Assembly (NCBI GenBank): GCA_030836365.1 | Contig: JAURQB010000213.1 | Span: forward strand, 1-20,757 | Reading direction: 5' to 3' | Length of the DNA stretch: 20,757 bases | Source of the DNA: Bdellovibrionota bacterium | Lineage (GTDB): Bacteria > Bdellovibrionota > Bacteriovoracia > Bacteriovoracales > Bacteriovoracaceae | Shown: positions 13,177 through 20,757 of the stretch, one piece after another | How positions within the stretch are numbered: position 1 is the stretch's first letter | Layout: each line of letters begins with the position of its first letter | Notes under the pieces: generated by a model | What the model was told of the DNA's origin: nothing | Databases searched by the model: none | The model's input: the letters and a program-made list of their open reading frames with translations, nothing else | Made by a program: the position numbers and the translations under genes

Positions 13177-14316
13177 ATGAAAATTGCGGCCTTCAAGGAA
13201 GGGGACCCACAAGAAAAGAGAATTAGTCTTATTCCTGCATCGGTAAAAAAGCTCACAGGGATTGGAATTGGCGTAAACCTGCCATCAAACTTCGGTGAGA
13301 CTTTAGGAATAAAAGATGATGAATTTATAAGTGCTGGGGCTTCCATTTTTGGCGATGAAAAAGAAATGGTTGAAGTAAGCGATTTTGCGATTCGCATAAA
13401 AGCTCCCAAAGAGGGCGATATAAAGAATTTATCGACGGGAACGATTCACTCAAGCTTCCTTGATCCATTTAATAATCCAAAACTTCTTGATTACTTTAAT
13501 GAACAAAAAGTTTCTAGTATCAGTTTGGAAATGATCCCAAGAACAACGCTTGCACAAAAAATGGATTTTTTGAGCTCACAAGCAAATTTAGCAGGCTATG
13601 TTGCTGTTGTTAATGCTGCTTCTAGGCTGAATAAAATTTTTCCGATGCTAATGACCGCTGCAGGAACAATTTCTCCTTCTCGAGTTTTTATTATTGGTGC
13701 AGGAGTCGCAGGCCTTCAGGCCATTGCAACGGCAAAGAGGTTAGGTGCACGAGTTGAGGCATTTGATACCCGTCCAGTGGTTGAAGAACAAGTTCAATCT
13801 CTTGGGGCAAAATTTATCAAAATAGATATGGGTGATACTGGCCAGACCAGTGGTGGTTACGCAAAAGAGCTTACGCAAGACCAGCTTGAACTTCAAAAGC
13901 AAGCGATGGCGAAATGTTGTGCCAATGCTGATGTTGTCATTACAACGGCTCAACTTTTTGGAAGACCTGCTCCTCGTATTGTCACTGATGAAATGATTTC
14001 TCAAATGAAGCCAGGAAGCGTAATTGTTGACTTGGCCGTAGAAAGTGGTGGTAACGTAGAGGGGAGTAAAGTCGGAGAAGATGTTATTTGTCATGGGGTT
14101 ACGATCCTTGGAGGGGCTAATTTCGCTGGCGAGGTTGCCGTTCATGCATCTCAAATGTTTTCAAATAATATTGTAAATTTGGTGGAGTCTTATTGGGATA
14201 AAGATCAGTCAAAGTTTAATCTTGATCTTAACGATGAAATAGTCAAAGGCTGCTTGATGACTCACGAAGGCAATATTGTTAATGAAATGTATAAAAATAT
14301 CGTAGGAGGGGCATAA
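13177..14316 (+). CDS. pntAA: Proton-translocating NAD(P) transhydrogenase, alpha subunit part 1 (NAD(H)-binding)
   Basis: This is the soluble dI component of transhydrogenase, which binds NAD(H) and exchanges hydride with NADP(H) on PntB, driven by the proton gradient. At 379 aa it has the usual split-subunit length. Signatures are the N-terminal EGDPQEKRISLIPASVKKL, a Rossmann site VFIIGAGVAGLQAIATAKRL (from about residue 170) followed by VEAFDTRP, and the RxxxEQVQSLGAKF region including the QTSGGYA loop. VIVDLAVESGGN and LGGANFAGEVAVHASQMF follow near the C-terminus; all are shared with alanine dehydrogenase/PntA. The start is supported by CGGAG six bases upstream, inside an inverted repeat. 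The stop is two bases before pntAB, so these form one operon. Confidence 0.95.
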   Translation: MKIAAFKEGDPQEKRISLIPASVKKLTGIGIGVNLPSNFGETLGIKDDEFISAGASIFGDEKEMVEVSDFAIRIKAPKEGDIKNLSTGTIHSSFLDPFNNPKLLDYFNEQKVSSISLEMIPRTTLAQKMDFLSSQANLAGYVAVVNAASRLNKIFPMLMTAAGTISPSRVFIIGAGVAGLQAIATAKRLGARVEAFDTRPVVEEQVQSLGAKFIKIDMGDTGQTSGGYAKELTQDQLELQKQAMAKCCANADVVITTAQLFGRPAPRIVTDEMISQMKPGSVIVDLAVESGGNVEGSKVGEDVICHGVTILGGANFAGEVAVHASQMFSNNIVNLVESYWDKDQSKFNLDLNDEIVKGCLMTHEGNIVNEMYKNIVGGA

Positions 14317-14318
14317 GC

Positions 14319-14618
14319 ATGGATACAACCACCGCCATTTCACTAACTTTTATTCTATTACTTTCAATTGCCTTGGGCTTTGAGCTTATTTCAAAAGTTC
14401 CCTCAACGTTGCATACGCCTTTGATGTCGGGATCTAATGCGATTTCTGGTATCACTCTTCTTGGTGCAATCAGCCTGGCCGGAAGTGGAGCAGACGAATT
14501 GCTTGTCACAATTCTAGGAACTCTTGCTGTTACCTTTGCGATGATTAATGTTGTCGGAGGTTATATGGTGACAGACCGAATGCTCGAAATGTTTAAGAAA
14601 AAAGAACAAAAAAAATAA
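14319..14618 (+). CDS. pntAB: NAD(P) transhydrogenase, alpha subunit part 2 (membrane part)
   Basis: This 99-aa membrane component forms part of the proton-conducting dII domain. Three or so hydrophobic helices are visible: residues about 5-20, 40-57 and 62-82. They include the conserved GFELISKVPSTLHTPLMSGSNAISGI segment that lines the channel region, and VNVVGGYMVTDRML at the cytoplasmic end (here INVVGGYMVTDRML). The length matches the separate PntAB of organisms with the three-gene arrangement. It lies two bases after pntAA, and its own end is 13 bases before pntB. Confidence 0.93.
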   Translation: MDTTTAISLTFILLLSIALGFELISKVPSTLHTPLMSGSNAISGITLLGAISLAGSGADELLVTILGTLAVTFAMINVVGGYMVTDRMLEMFKKKEQKK

Positions 14619-14631
14619 TTAGGAAATACAA

Positions 14632-15999
14632 ATGGATACATCTATTGTTATTAATTTAGTCTACGTTATTAGTACATTTTTTTTCATATTAGGATTAAAA
14701 AAACTTGGCTCTCCCGCAACTGCTAGAAGTGGTAATATGCTCTCATCGGTTGGGATGCTCTTAGCAATCGTTGTCACTTTAATTGATAAAAATATAATTT
14801 CTTATCAATGGATTTTAATAGGCCTCGCTACAGGCTCGATTGTTGGTGCATTGATGGCGCGAATGGTTGCGATGACGGCCATGCCTGAAATGGTGGCGGT
14901 TTTGAATGGCTTTGGAGGTATCTCAAGTTTGCTCGTTGGTTATGCAGCCTATTTACTGAGCCCAAACATGGGAGTGTTCACAGGAGTAACGATCTCTGCC
15001 TCTGTTTTTATTGGAGGAGTGACCTTTACTGGTTCAATTATCGCATGGGCAAAATTAAGAGGACTCGCTTCAAAGCCTCTTCAATTTACAGGTCAGCAAT
15101 TTTTTAATACGGCCCTGTTAATTGGAATTTTTTATTCAGCGTTTATGCTGCTTCAAGATCCCGTTGCTAACGTTCAGTTCTTTTACATTTTATCCGGACT
15201 ATCTCTCGTCATGGGTATAATGGCCGTAATTCCTATTGGTGGAGCGGATATGCCAGTTGTTATTTCTCTCCTTAACAGTTACTCAGGGATGGCCGCATGT
15301 TCTGCTGGTTTTGTGATGAACAATAACCTACTCATTGTTGCGGGTGCACTTGTCGGAGCGTCAGGAATTATTTTGACTCAAATAATGTGTAAAGCGATGA
15401 ATCGCTCCTTAGGGCATGTTCTTTTTAGTGGATTTGGGGCGGCAAAAGCATCTCAAAAAGAAATTACGGGTGAAACAAACCCGATAAATGTTGAGGATAC
15501 GCATTTGATTTTAGAGGCCGCTACTAATGTATGTATTGTTCCTGGCTACGGATTAGCCGTTGCTCAGGCGCAACATGCAGTTAGAGAACTTGCTGAAATG
15601 TTAGAGGAAAATGGAGCAGAGGTGCGCTTTGCCATTCATCCCGTTGCTGGCCGGATGCCTGGTCACATGAACGTACTACTGGCCGAGGCAAATGTTGCAT
15701 ACGAAAATCTTCATGAAATGGATGACGTGAATCCTATCATGGAAAACATTGACGTGTGTATCGTCATTGGTGCCAACGACGTGGTTAACCCTGCGGCAAG
15801 AGAGGAGGAGAGCTCTCCCATTTACGGTATGCCTGTTATTAACGTCGATAAAGCAAAAACAGTTATTGTTCTCAAGCGTGGAATGGCGTCTGGATTTGCG
15901 GGAATTCAAAATCCATTATTTTTTAAAAGTAACACCCGAATGCTATTTGGAGATGCTAAATCAAGTGTTCAAGGTCTCGTGTCTGAATTTAAACAGTAA
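14632..15999 (+). CDS. pntB: NAD(P) transhydrogenase beta subunit (NADP(H)-binding)
   Basis: This subunit supplies the rest of the membrane channel (about residues 1-270, many helices, with RMVAMTAMPEMVAVLNGFGG and IPIGGADMPVVISLLNSYSG) and the NADP(H)-binding dIII domain. dIII is recognised by VPGYGLAVAQAQHAVREL, FAIHPVAGRMPGHMNVLLAE, IGANDVVNPAA and LKRGMASGFAG, all intact. At 455 aa the length is normal. AGGAAA lies upstream of the ATG. The enzyme would supply NADPH for biosynthesis and redox defence. No convincing terminator hairpin follows. Confidence 0.95.
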   Translation: MDTSIVINLVYVISTFFFILGLKKLGSPATARSGNMLSSVGMLLAIVVTLIDKNIISYQWILIGLATGSIVGALMARMVAMTAMPEMVAVLNGFGGISSLLVGYAAYLLSPNMGVFTGVTISASVFIGGVTFTGSIIAWAKLRGLASKPLQFTGQQFFNTALLIGIFYSAFMLLQDPVANVQFFYILSGLSLVMGIMAVIPIGGADMPVVISLLNSYSGMAACSAGFVMNNNLLIVAGALVGASGIILTQIMCKAMNRSLGHVLFSGFGAAKASQKEITGETNPINVEDTHLILEAATNVCIVPGYGLAVAQAQHAVRELAEMLEENGAEVRFAIHPVAGRMPGHMNVLLAEANVAYENLHEMDDVNPIMENIDVCIVIGANDVVNPAAREEESSPIYGMPVINVDKAKTVIVLKRGMASGFAGIQNPLFFKSNTRMLFGDAKSSVQGLVSEFKQ

Positions 16000-16071
16000 A
16001 TCGAGTTATTTTTAATTTGAAAAAAACCTGTTAACTTCGTAAGGTGAACCAGTACCTTTCAGGAGAAATCG

Positions 16072-16734
16072 GTGAATAAATTATTGATGAAATCTTTTCC
16101 CACAGGCTCATTAGGCTGCAATTGCTCAATTATATACAGTGAAGAATCTAAGGAAGCGATTATTATCGACCCAGGCGATGATGAACAGCTCATCATGAAT
16201 GAAGTTCATCAATTAGGACTAAAAGTTAAATTGCTACTGCATACCCATGCGCATTTTGATCACATTAGTTGCTCTAAATCAGTAAAGGAAAAAACAAATT
16301 CAAAATTGTGCCTGCATAAAGGCGATGAGCTTTTATATAAAAGCCTTCCGGTCCAACGAAGCATGTTTGGATTTGCACCTGCGATGGCCGGAAAAGTAGA
16401 TGAGTGGATTGAAGACGGCCAAGAATATTCAATCGGTTTTGAAAATGGTGAATTTAAAAATTTTCTTCAAACAATTTATACGCCGGGCCACACAGAGGGG
16501 AGTTGCTCTTTTTATACCGAATATTTTGATCAACCCGTTTTATTTGCGGGAGATACTCTTTTTCAATCTTCCATCGGGCGCACAGATTTACCAGGTGGGG
16601 ATTTTGAAAAAATTAAAAAATCTATTAAAGAGCGACTATATTGCCTTCCTGATGAAACGCGAGTAATCACAGGTCATGGTGCAGAGACCCAAATTTATCA
16701 GGAAAAAAAATTTAACCCATTTGTTTCTGGGTAG
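16072..16734 (+). CDS. Metallo-beta-lactamase-fold hydrolase, glyoxalase II-like
   Basis: This is a hydrolase of the glyoxalase II / YcbL type, likely acting on S-lactoylglutathione or another thioester. It is 220 aa. The metal-binding motif is THAHFDH (residues 58-64: His59, His61, Asp63, His64). Further ligands follow in GHTEGS (His140), GDTLFQSSIGRTDLPGGD (Asp161) and TGHG (His202), all intact. It lacks the long C-terminal helical domain of classical GloB, so it fits the shorter GloC group. The start is GTG at 16072 with AGGAG six bases upstream; an ATG at 16087 would drop five residues and has a worse ribosome-binding site. It stands alone, 72 bases after pntB. Confidence 0.88.
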   Translation: MNKLLMKSFPTGSLGCNCSIIYSEESKEAIIIDPGDDEQLIMNEVHQLGLKVKLLLHTHAHFDHISCSKSVKEKTNSKLCLHKGDELLYKSLPVQRSMFGFAPAMAGKVDEWIEDGQEYSIGFENGEFKNFLQTIYTPGHTEGSCSFYTEYFDQPVLFAGDTLFQSSIGRTDLPGGDFEKIKKSIKERLYCLPDETRVITGHGAETQIYQEKKFNPFVSG

Positions 16735-16833
16735 TTTGCATTGCGCCGTGAGGGAATATTCATAAAAGTCTTGGTTAATTTTTCTAATTAATGTTAAAAC
16801 TCCATCCAATTAATTTTATAAAAAGAGGCGAAT

Positions 16834-17532
16834 GTGAAGATAGATGGAACTTTTTCTCACTTAACAAATGGATTTTCTCGCAATGAAGATGTGAATTTAA
16901 AACTTGCGATTCTAGGTGCTCCAGGATCAGGAAAATCAACTCTCAGCGCTGGTCTTCTTTATTTTTCAAAGCTATTTCTTTTTAAAGCTGATGCAGTTCC
17001 AGAGGTTGCAAAATGGGATTATTATAAGGGCGTAGATTTTACGAATGAAAGTTATGAGTACGAGAAGTTTAATAATCAAAAAAACCTAGAGGATATCTAC
17101 CCGAGTAATCTTGATATTACGATCTGCGATGCTCCTTTAATCATTAGCGCCATTTATGCCTCTTATTACAGAGGTGATGATCATCAAATTGCTAAAGATA
17201 TGTTTGACTTGGCCCAAAAAGAAAAAGATAGCTACACTCATTTTCTCGTTTCAAGAAAGTTAGTTAAATTTGAAAATTTCGGCCGCAATGAAACAGAGAC
17301 ACAGTCAGAGCAAATTCACGCAAAAACATTAGAAATTTTAGAAAGGCTTGAAATTAACTACACTGTCATCAATCGTTATGATGATCATATTCCTATTCAA
17401 ATTCTGGCGATGATTGGTGCCGTCGGAAAAAGCAAAGAGAGTAAATATCTAACAGATCCAACAATTAAAAGAAATGATCTCTTATCTGCAAACTTTGAGA
17501 ATTTAGCGAAGACTTCAGAAATTACTCAATAA
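16834..17532 (+). CDS. P-loop NTPase/kinase of the AAA_28/NadR-like type
   Basis: This protein of 232 aa has a Walker A motif GAPGSGKST (residues 28-36) after a short N-terminal tail, and a Walker B-like strand DITICDAP (94-101). A mobile-lid-like region follows (SRKLVKFENFGRNETETQSEQIH, about 140-162). This order matches small nucleoside or ribosylnicotinamide kinase-like ATPases (NadR C-terminal domain, AAA_28), many of which are uncharacterised. The substrate is unknown. The last ~35 residues are charged and probably flexible. The start is GTG at 16834 with AGAGG five bases upstream; the ATG overlapping it at 16832 meets a stop at once. It lies 99 bases after the hydrolase and 38 bases before the mechanosensitive channel gene. 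Confidence 0.75.
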   Translation: MKIDGTFSHLTNGFSRNEDVNLKLAILGAPGSGKSTLSAGLLYFSKLFLFKADAVPEVAKWDYYKGVDFTNESYEYEKFNNQKNLEDIYPSNLDITICDAPLIISAIYASYYRGDDHQIAKDMFDLAQKEKDSYTHFLVSRKLVKFENFGRNETETQSEQIHAKTLEILERLEINYTVINRYDDHIPIQILAMIGAVGKSKESKYLTDPTIKRNDLLSANFENLAKTSEITQ

Positions 17533-17534
17533 AA

Positions 17535-17564
17535 TTCACCTAAAATTTTAATAAGTTTTATAAT
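17535..17564 (+). promoter_or_regulatory. Candidate promoter giving a leaderless mscS-type mRNA
   Basis: TTCACC (17535-17540), an 18-base spacer and a perfect TATAAT (17559-17564) end six bases before the ATG at 17571, so transcription would start at or next to the start codon. No Shine-Dalgarno sequence is visible before that ATG. The -35 match is 4/6. Confidence 0.4.
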
Positions 17565-17570
17565 AGTTAA

Positions 17571-19934
17571 ATGAAAAAACTATTATTACTTCTTGCTCTA
17601 CTAAATTTTAATTCTTTTTCATCTGATAGCGTTCCCGTTAAAGGGATTGCTACTGATGTTGAAGATTCAAAAAAAAAAATCAAGGTATTTTCAACTCGAG
17701 ATGAAGAAATTTGGAAGTTCAAACTTGAGCTTAGCGATGTGATTACGACCAGTCCCAGTGGCGTTCTAGGCCAATCAGAATCGAAAAAATTAAGTAAGAA
17801 ATTAGCCCAATTTATTGAGGAGTTACCAGTTTGGTTAAAAGAAGCCAGTGAGGAAGAAAATCGCTTGATGAGTTTAGGCGTGCTTATTGATCAAAATAAA
17901 AAAATTCAACGTGAAATTATTAAAAATAAAGACACCGAAGAGGCTCAACTGATCAGATCTAAAAAAATTATAAAAGAAGTTAGCGACCTTGAAGCAGTAG
18001 TAAAGTTATTGATTAAAAAAGCAAAATCACATGGAAGGAATCTAGGGAAATTTAATAAAGAAATTGAACGGTGGAATAAATATCTAATCAAGACTATTCA
18101 AGATGATGTGGGGGCGAATTTGTTTAGTTGGAAAATAAATGAATTTATTCTCTCTCCAATAAAACAGCTGGTGGTTTTGTGGAGTGGTATCACCTATGAC
18201 TTTGACCGCAGCTTTAATAAAGTAGATCAAGGAGTAATTTCAAAACATCTTAGTAAAATTATATTCATGTCAATTATTCTAATAATTGGAATGGGTGTCG
18301 TACTATATTTAGTGGACTTTTCTTACTCAAAGTTTAGTGATGGGCTTGAGTTTTTTCATCCAACATTTAGTGGCATTTTGACGAAAATATTTAATGATCG
18401 TCTTTTGCTCGTTATCTTATTCTATTTATTTTCTTGGATTAAGCTTGTTACTAATATTATTCCAGATGTTCCAAGCCTTTTTAATGTTATTACTCTTGCA
18501 CCCCTTTTATCTTACTTATGGATAAGATTTGGTGCTGAAATTTTTAGTTTTTTGGATTCTTCTAAAAATAAAAATTTATTTAACATGGTGATGATTATTT
18601 TTATCTTTTTAAAAATGATTATTTTAAATCTTGGAACTGATAGTGATGCTTTGTTTTTTATGTCTAGCGTATTGGTGATGTACTTAAGTGCGACTACTTT
18701 TCGTGGATTATTCGCTTTTACTTCTGGCGTTCCTAAAGATGAAAAACAAAGAATGTCGCTATTGTTTAGATCAGCGATTTATTTAACTTATTTATTTTGT
18801 TGTCTTCTTTTCTGTGCGGGGCTTTTAGAGATAATTGGCTTTGGTGTATTCTCAAGGGTCATTCAAGGTGTGGTTTTTAACAATCTCCTAAGTTTTATAT
18901 TTGTTTGGGGGGCTTACCATTTGATCACTTCTATTCTTCTTCATTTTGCGAGAAGGGAAGTAAAGTTTTTTAGCACAAAGCAAAACTACAATGAATTTAT
19001 TAATTTTCTTCAAAGTGGGTTTAACACTTTAACCGTTGTTGTTATCTTTCTTTTTGTCATCAGATCATGGAGTGAGAATATATTCATTTTTGACAGTATT
19101 TGGGATTTGAAAATTTTCTCAATTGGAGAGTATGAACTCACTCTTTGGCGCCCGATTAGTATTCTATTGTGTTTTTATCTCGTGAAGGGAGCTTATCTTT
19201 TAACTGCTTACTCAATCGATTCATTCTGGGTTTATCAGTTAAATATTTCTAAAAAGTATTCGCCAAGCATAAAAACGCTCGTTCGTTATTCTTTTATCAT
19301 CTTGTTTCTTGCCCTTTCTTTTGGACTCCTTGGGTTTACCTACAAGAACATTGTTATTTTTGCTAGTGCTCTAGGTGTTGGTATTGGTTTTGGTTTACAA
19401 AATATCGTTAACAATTTTATTAGCGGTATTATTTTATTATTTGAGCGCCCAATCAGAGTGGGGGATATGATTGAAGTTAATAATCTGTTTTGTCGTGTTT
19501 GCCAGATCGGTATTAGAAGCACGATTGTCGAGACCATAGATAACTCTTCAATCATTATTCCCAATAGTGAAATTATTAGTAACAGGCTGACTAATTGGAC
19601 GTTGAATTCAAATGTTTTTGCCATCAATTGTCATGTCGGTGTTTCTTATGGAACTGATACTGAATTTGTCAAAAGTGTTATTATCGATTTGTTGGTAGCG
19701 CATCCCAAAATTCTAAAGGATCCAACTCCACAAGTATGGTTTGAAGAGTTTGGTGATAGTAGTCTTAATTTTCGATTTAAATTTTCAATTGATGAACCTA
19801 ATGAAAAGTATCAAATTCGAAGTGAGATAATGCATGAAGTAAATAGGGCGTTTGCAAAATCAGACATCAAGATTCCATTTCCTCAACGAGATTTACACTT
19901 GAAAAGTAGTGATGTGAAACTAGCAGGAAAATAA
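17571..19934 (+). CDS. Large MscS-family mechanosensitive ion channel
   Basis: This membrane channel opens under tension to release solutes during hypo-osmotic shock. At 787 aa it is far longer than MscS (286) and resembles the MscK/YbdG-type large members. It has a signal peptide (about residues 1-18) and a periplasmic, coiled-coil-prone N-terminal domain (to about 205). Roughly ten hydrophobic segments lie between about 228 and 625. The pore helix ASALGVGIGFGLQNIVNNFISG (from residue 598) has the Gly/Ala-rich packing of MscS TM3. The beta domain follows (ERPIRVGDMIEV, IRSTIVETIDNSSIIIPNSEI) and then the alpha-beta C-terminus ending IPFPQRDLHL. No Shine-Dalgarno sequence is seen before the ATG. 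It is convergent with the next gene, five bases away. Confidence 0.9.
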   Translation: MKKLLLLLALLNFNSFSSDSVPVKGIATDVEDSKKKIKVFSTRDEEIWKFKLELSDVITTSPSGVLGQSESKKLSKKLAQFIEELPVWLKEASEEENRLMSLGVLIDQNKKIQREIIKNKDTEEAQLIRSKKIIKEVSDLEAVVKLLIKKAKSHGRNLGKFNKEIERWNKYLIKTIQDDVGANLFSWKINEFILSPIKQLVVLWSGITYDFDRSFNKVDQGVISKHLSKIIFMSIILIIGMGVVLYLVDFSYSKFSDGLEFFHPTFSGILTKIFNDRLLLVILFYLFSWIKLVTNIIPDVPSLFNVITLAPLLSYLWIRFGAEIFSFLDSSKNKNLFNMVMIIFIFLKMIILNLGTDSDALFFMSSVLVMYLSATTFRGLFAFTSGVPKDEKQRMSLLFRSAIYLTYLFCCLLFCAGLLEIIGFGVFSRVIQGVVFNNLLSFIFVWGAYHLITSILLHFARREVKFFSTKQNYNEFINFLQSGFNTLTVVVIFLFVIRSWSENIFIFDSIWDLKIFSIGEYELTLWRPISILLCFYLVKGAYLLTAYSIDSFWVYQLNISKKYSPSIKTLVRYSFIILFLALSFGLLGFTYKNIVIFASALGVGIGFGLQNIVNNFISGIILLFERPIRVGDMIEVNNLFCRVCQIGIRSTIVETIDNSSIIIPNSEIISNRLTNWTLNSNVFAINCHVGVSYGTDTEFVKSVIIDLLVAHPKILKDPTPQVWFEEFGDSSLNFRFKFSIDEPNEKYQIRSEIMHEVNRAFAKSDIKIPFPQRDLHLKSSDVKLAGK

Positions 19935-19939
19935 GCTTT

Positions 19940-20757
19940 TCAGAACTTCGGTATATACTGGAGTTCAAAAGCTACAACATGTTTGTCGTAGGAGAAATTA
20001 GATTCATCTTTAGAACTATTTATCGTGTAATTATAATTTAGAGCAAATTCGAAATCTCGCATGAACTTTCTCCTCCACTCCATCTCGTAAGAGATGTTTG
20101 TTTCAAAACCTCTGATGTCACTTTGCTCTTTGGTGTCAGTGCCTAAAAATGATAGTGCGGTTTGTAACTCCCAGCTCCCTAGTAGTCTTGGGTGAAGGTA
20201 ATCTCCTCTTAACATATATGTGTTTGTACTATTTTGTTTAGTTTCTGCTGATGTAATATCAATGTTTCCAATTAGAGAAATTGTTCTATTTCGGTTAAGT
20301 CCAATCAACTGATTAGCGAAAATGGTAAATGTTTTTGTATCTAAAGCTTTATCGTAATAACTTCTAAAATCTTGTCGAAGTTTAATATTCGTCGAACCGA
20401 ACTTTAGTAACTTAATGCTCTCTCCGAAATTTAACTTCAGAGAGCGACTAAAAAATTCATTGCTACGATCTTGGTTTGTATCACGTGCTGTATAACTTGT
20501 TTCAATATCGAAGGTAAATGTTGAGGGCGTTCCCCAAAGGCCATGTTTAAAAGAGTTCCGCAAACTAGGGCCAATGACATACATATCCTCTGCAAAAATG
20601 CCGGGAATATTTTTCTCAAAATGGGTTGTGGCGTTAATTCTTATTTCAGGTGTATGACTCATACTTTTTGTGCTTGAAAAAAAGTGCTTGTAGACAAAGA
20701 TTGTATTACTTAGCCATGAATCCCTAAACTGGGATGTCTCCTCAGGTAGGTTTGTTA
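19940..20757 (-). CDS. Predicted outer-membrane beta-barrel protein, partial (N-terminus outside window)
   Basis: The frame is open from the right edge to a stop at 19940, giving about 271 visible residues. An ATG at 20662 is internal: the frame upstream of it stays open and reads a sensible TNLPEETSQFRDSW and SNTIFVYKHFFSS, so the true start is beyond the window. The sequence alternates polar and hydrophobic residues in amphipathic strands (for example LRGDYLHPRLLGSWELQTAL and DFEFALNYNYTIN) and ends AFELQYIPKF, with the C-terminal phenylalanine of outer-membrane barrels. I recognise no family. It converges on the MscS-type gene with five bases between their stops. Confidence 0.65.
   Translation of the reverse strand, partial: TNLPEETSQFRDSWLSNTIFVYKHFFSSTKSMSHTPEIRINATTHFEKNIPGIFAEDMYVIGPSLRNSFKHGLWGTPSTFTFDIETSYTARDTNQDRSNEFFSRSLKLNFGESIKLLKFGSTNIKLRQDFRSYYDKALDTKTFTIFANQLIGLNRNRTISLIGNIDITSAETKQNSTNTYMLRGDYLHPRLLGSWELQTALSFLGTDTKEQSDIRGFETNISYEMEWRRKFMRDFEFALNYNYTINSSKDESNFSYDKHVVAFELQYIPKF

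Noticed and set aside
13741..14154. 137-codon minus-strand ORF opposite pntAA
   Set aside because: Lies wholly inside a well-conserved gene and has low-complexity antisense composition.
16041..16058. AAGGT...ACCTT possible hairpin before the glyoxalase II-like gene
   Set aside because: A five-base stem with an eight-base loop and no T-tract; it ends close to the ribosome-binding site but is too weak to claim as terminator or switch.

Overview
The window is A+T-rich, gene-dense DNA from a Gram-negative bacterium. It encodes a TonB system, an outer-membrane receptor, several other predicted outer-membrane barrels, lipoprotein and Sec signals, and a large MscS channel. The protein styles (a three-part proton-translocating transhydrogenase, a cNMP-domain protein without a canonical HTH, a stand-alone HAMP-type membrane protein, many secreted barrels) fit the Bdellovibrionota / former Deltaproteobacteria, perhaps a Bacteriovorax-like lineage. 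That placement is inference. No rRNA, tRNA, CRISPR array, insertion sequence or phage gene was seen.

Layout. (1) Bases 1 to about 235 encode a piece of a DUF4249-type protein, a family typical of Bacteroidota. It abuts, head-on, a 2-oxoacid dehydrogenase E1 gene (minus strand, up to 1547) that loses its beta-subunit part at the same point. This looks like a chimeric contig end or a real breakpoint. (2) 1800-6560 is a tight operon: exbB, exbD, tonB, a TonB-dependent receptor and a lipoprotein. It is a self-contained energised uptake system, with a weak Fur-like dyad upstream. (3) 6630-10607 holds envelope and glycan genes: a degenerate sugar-transferase domain fused to a WecG/TagA/CpsF glycosyltransferase with no ordinary start codon, a HAMP-type membrane protein overlapping a barrel gene, a YceI-like periplasmic protein and a family 2 glycosyltransferase. 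(4) 10679-13043 has a cyclic-nucleotide-binding-domain protein convergent with a dicarboxylate/glutamate-type symporter. (5) 13177-15999 is the pntAA-pntAB-pntB operon, divergent from the symporter across a region with a long inverted repeat and a perfect 12-bp palindrome. (6) 16072-19934 has a glyoxalase-II-like hydrolase, a P-loop NTPase and a large MscS channel. A last barrel gene on the minus strand runs off the right edge.

Most genes are recognisable housekeeping or envelope functions. The best leads are the left-end junction, the start-less fusion gene, the transhydrogenase/symporter regulatory region and the self-contained TonB island. I see no clear new defence or mobile system.
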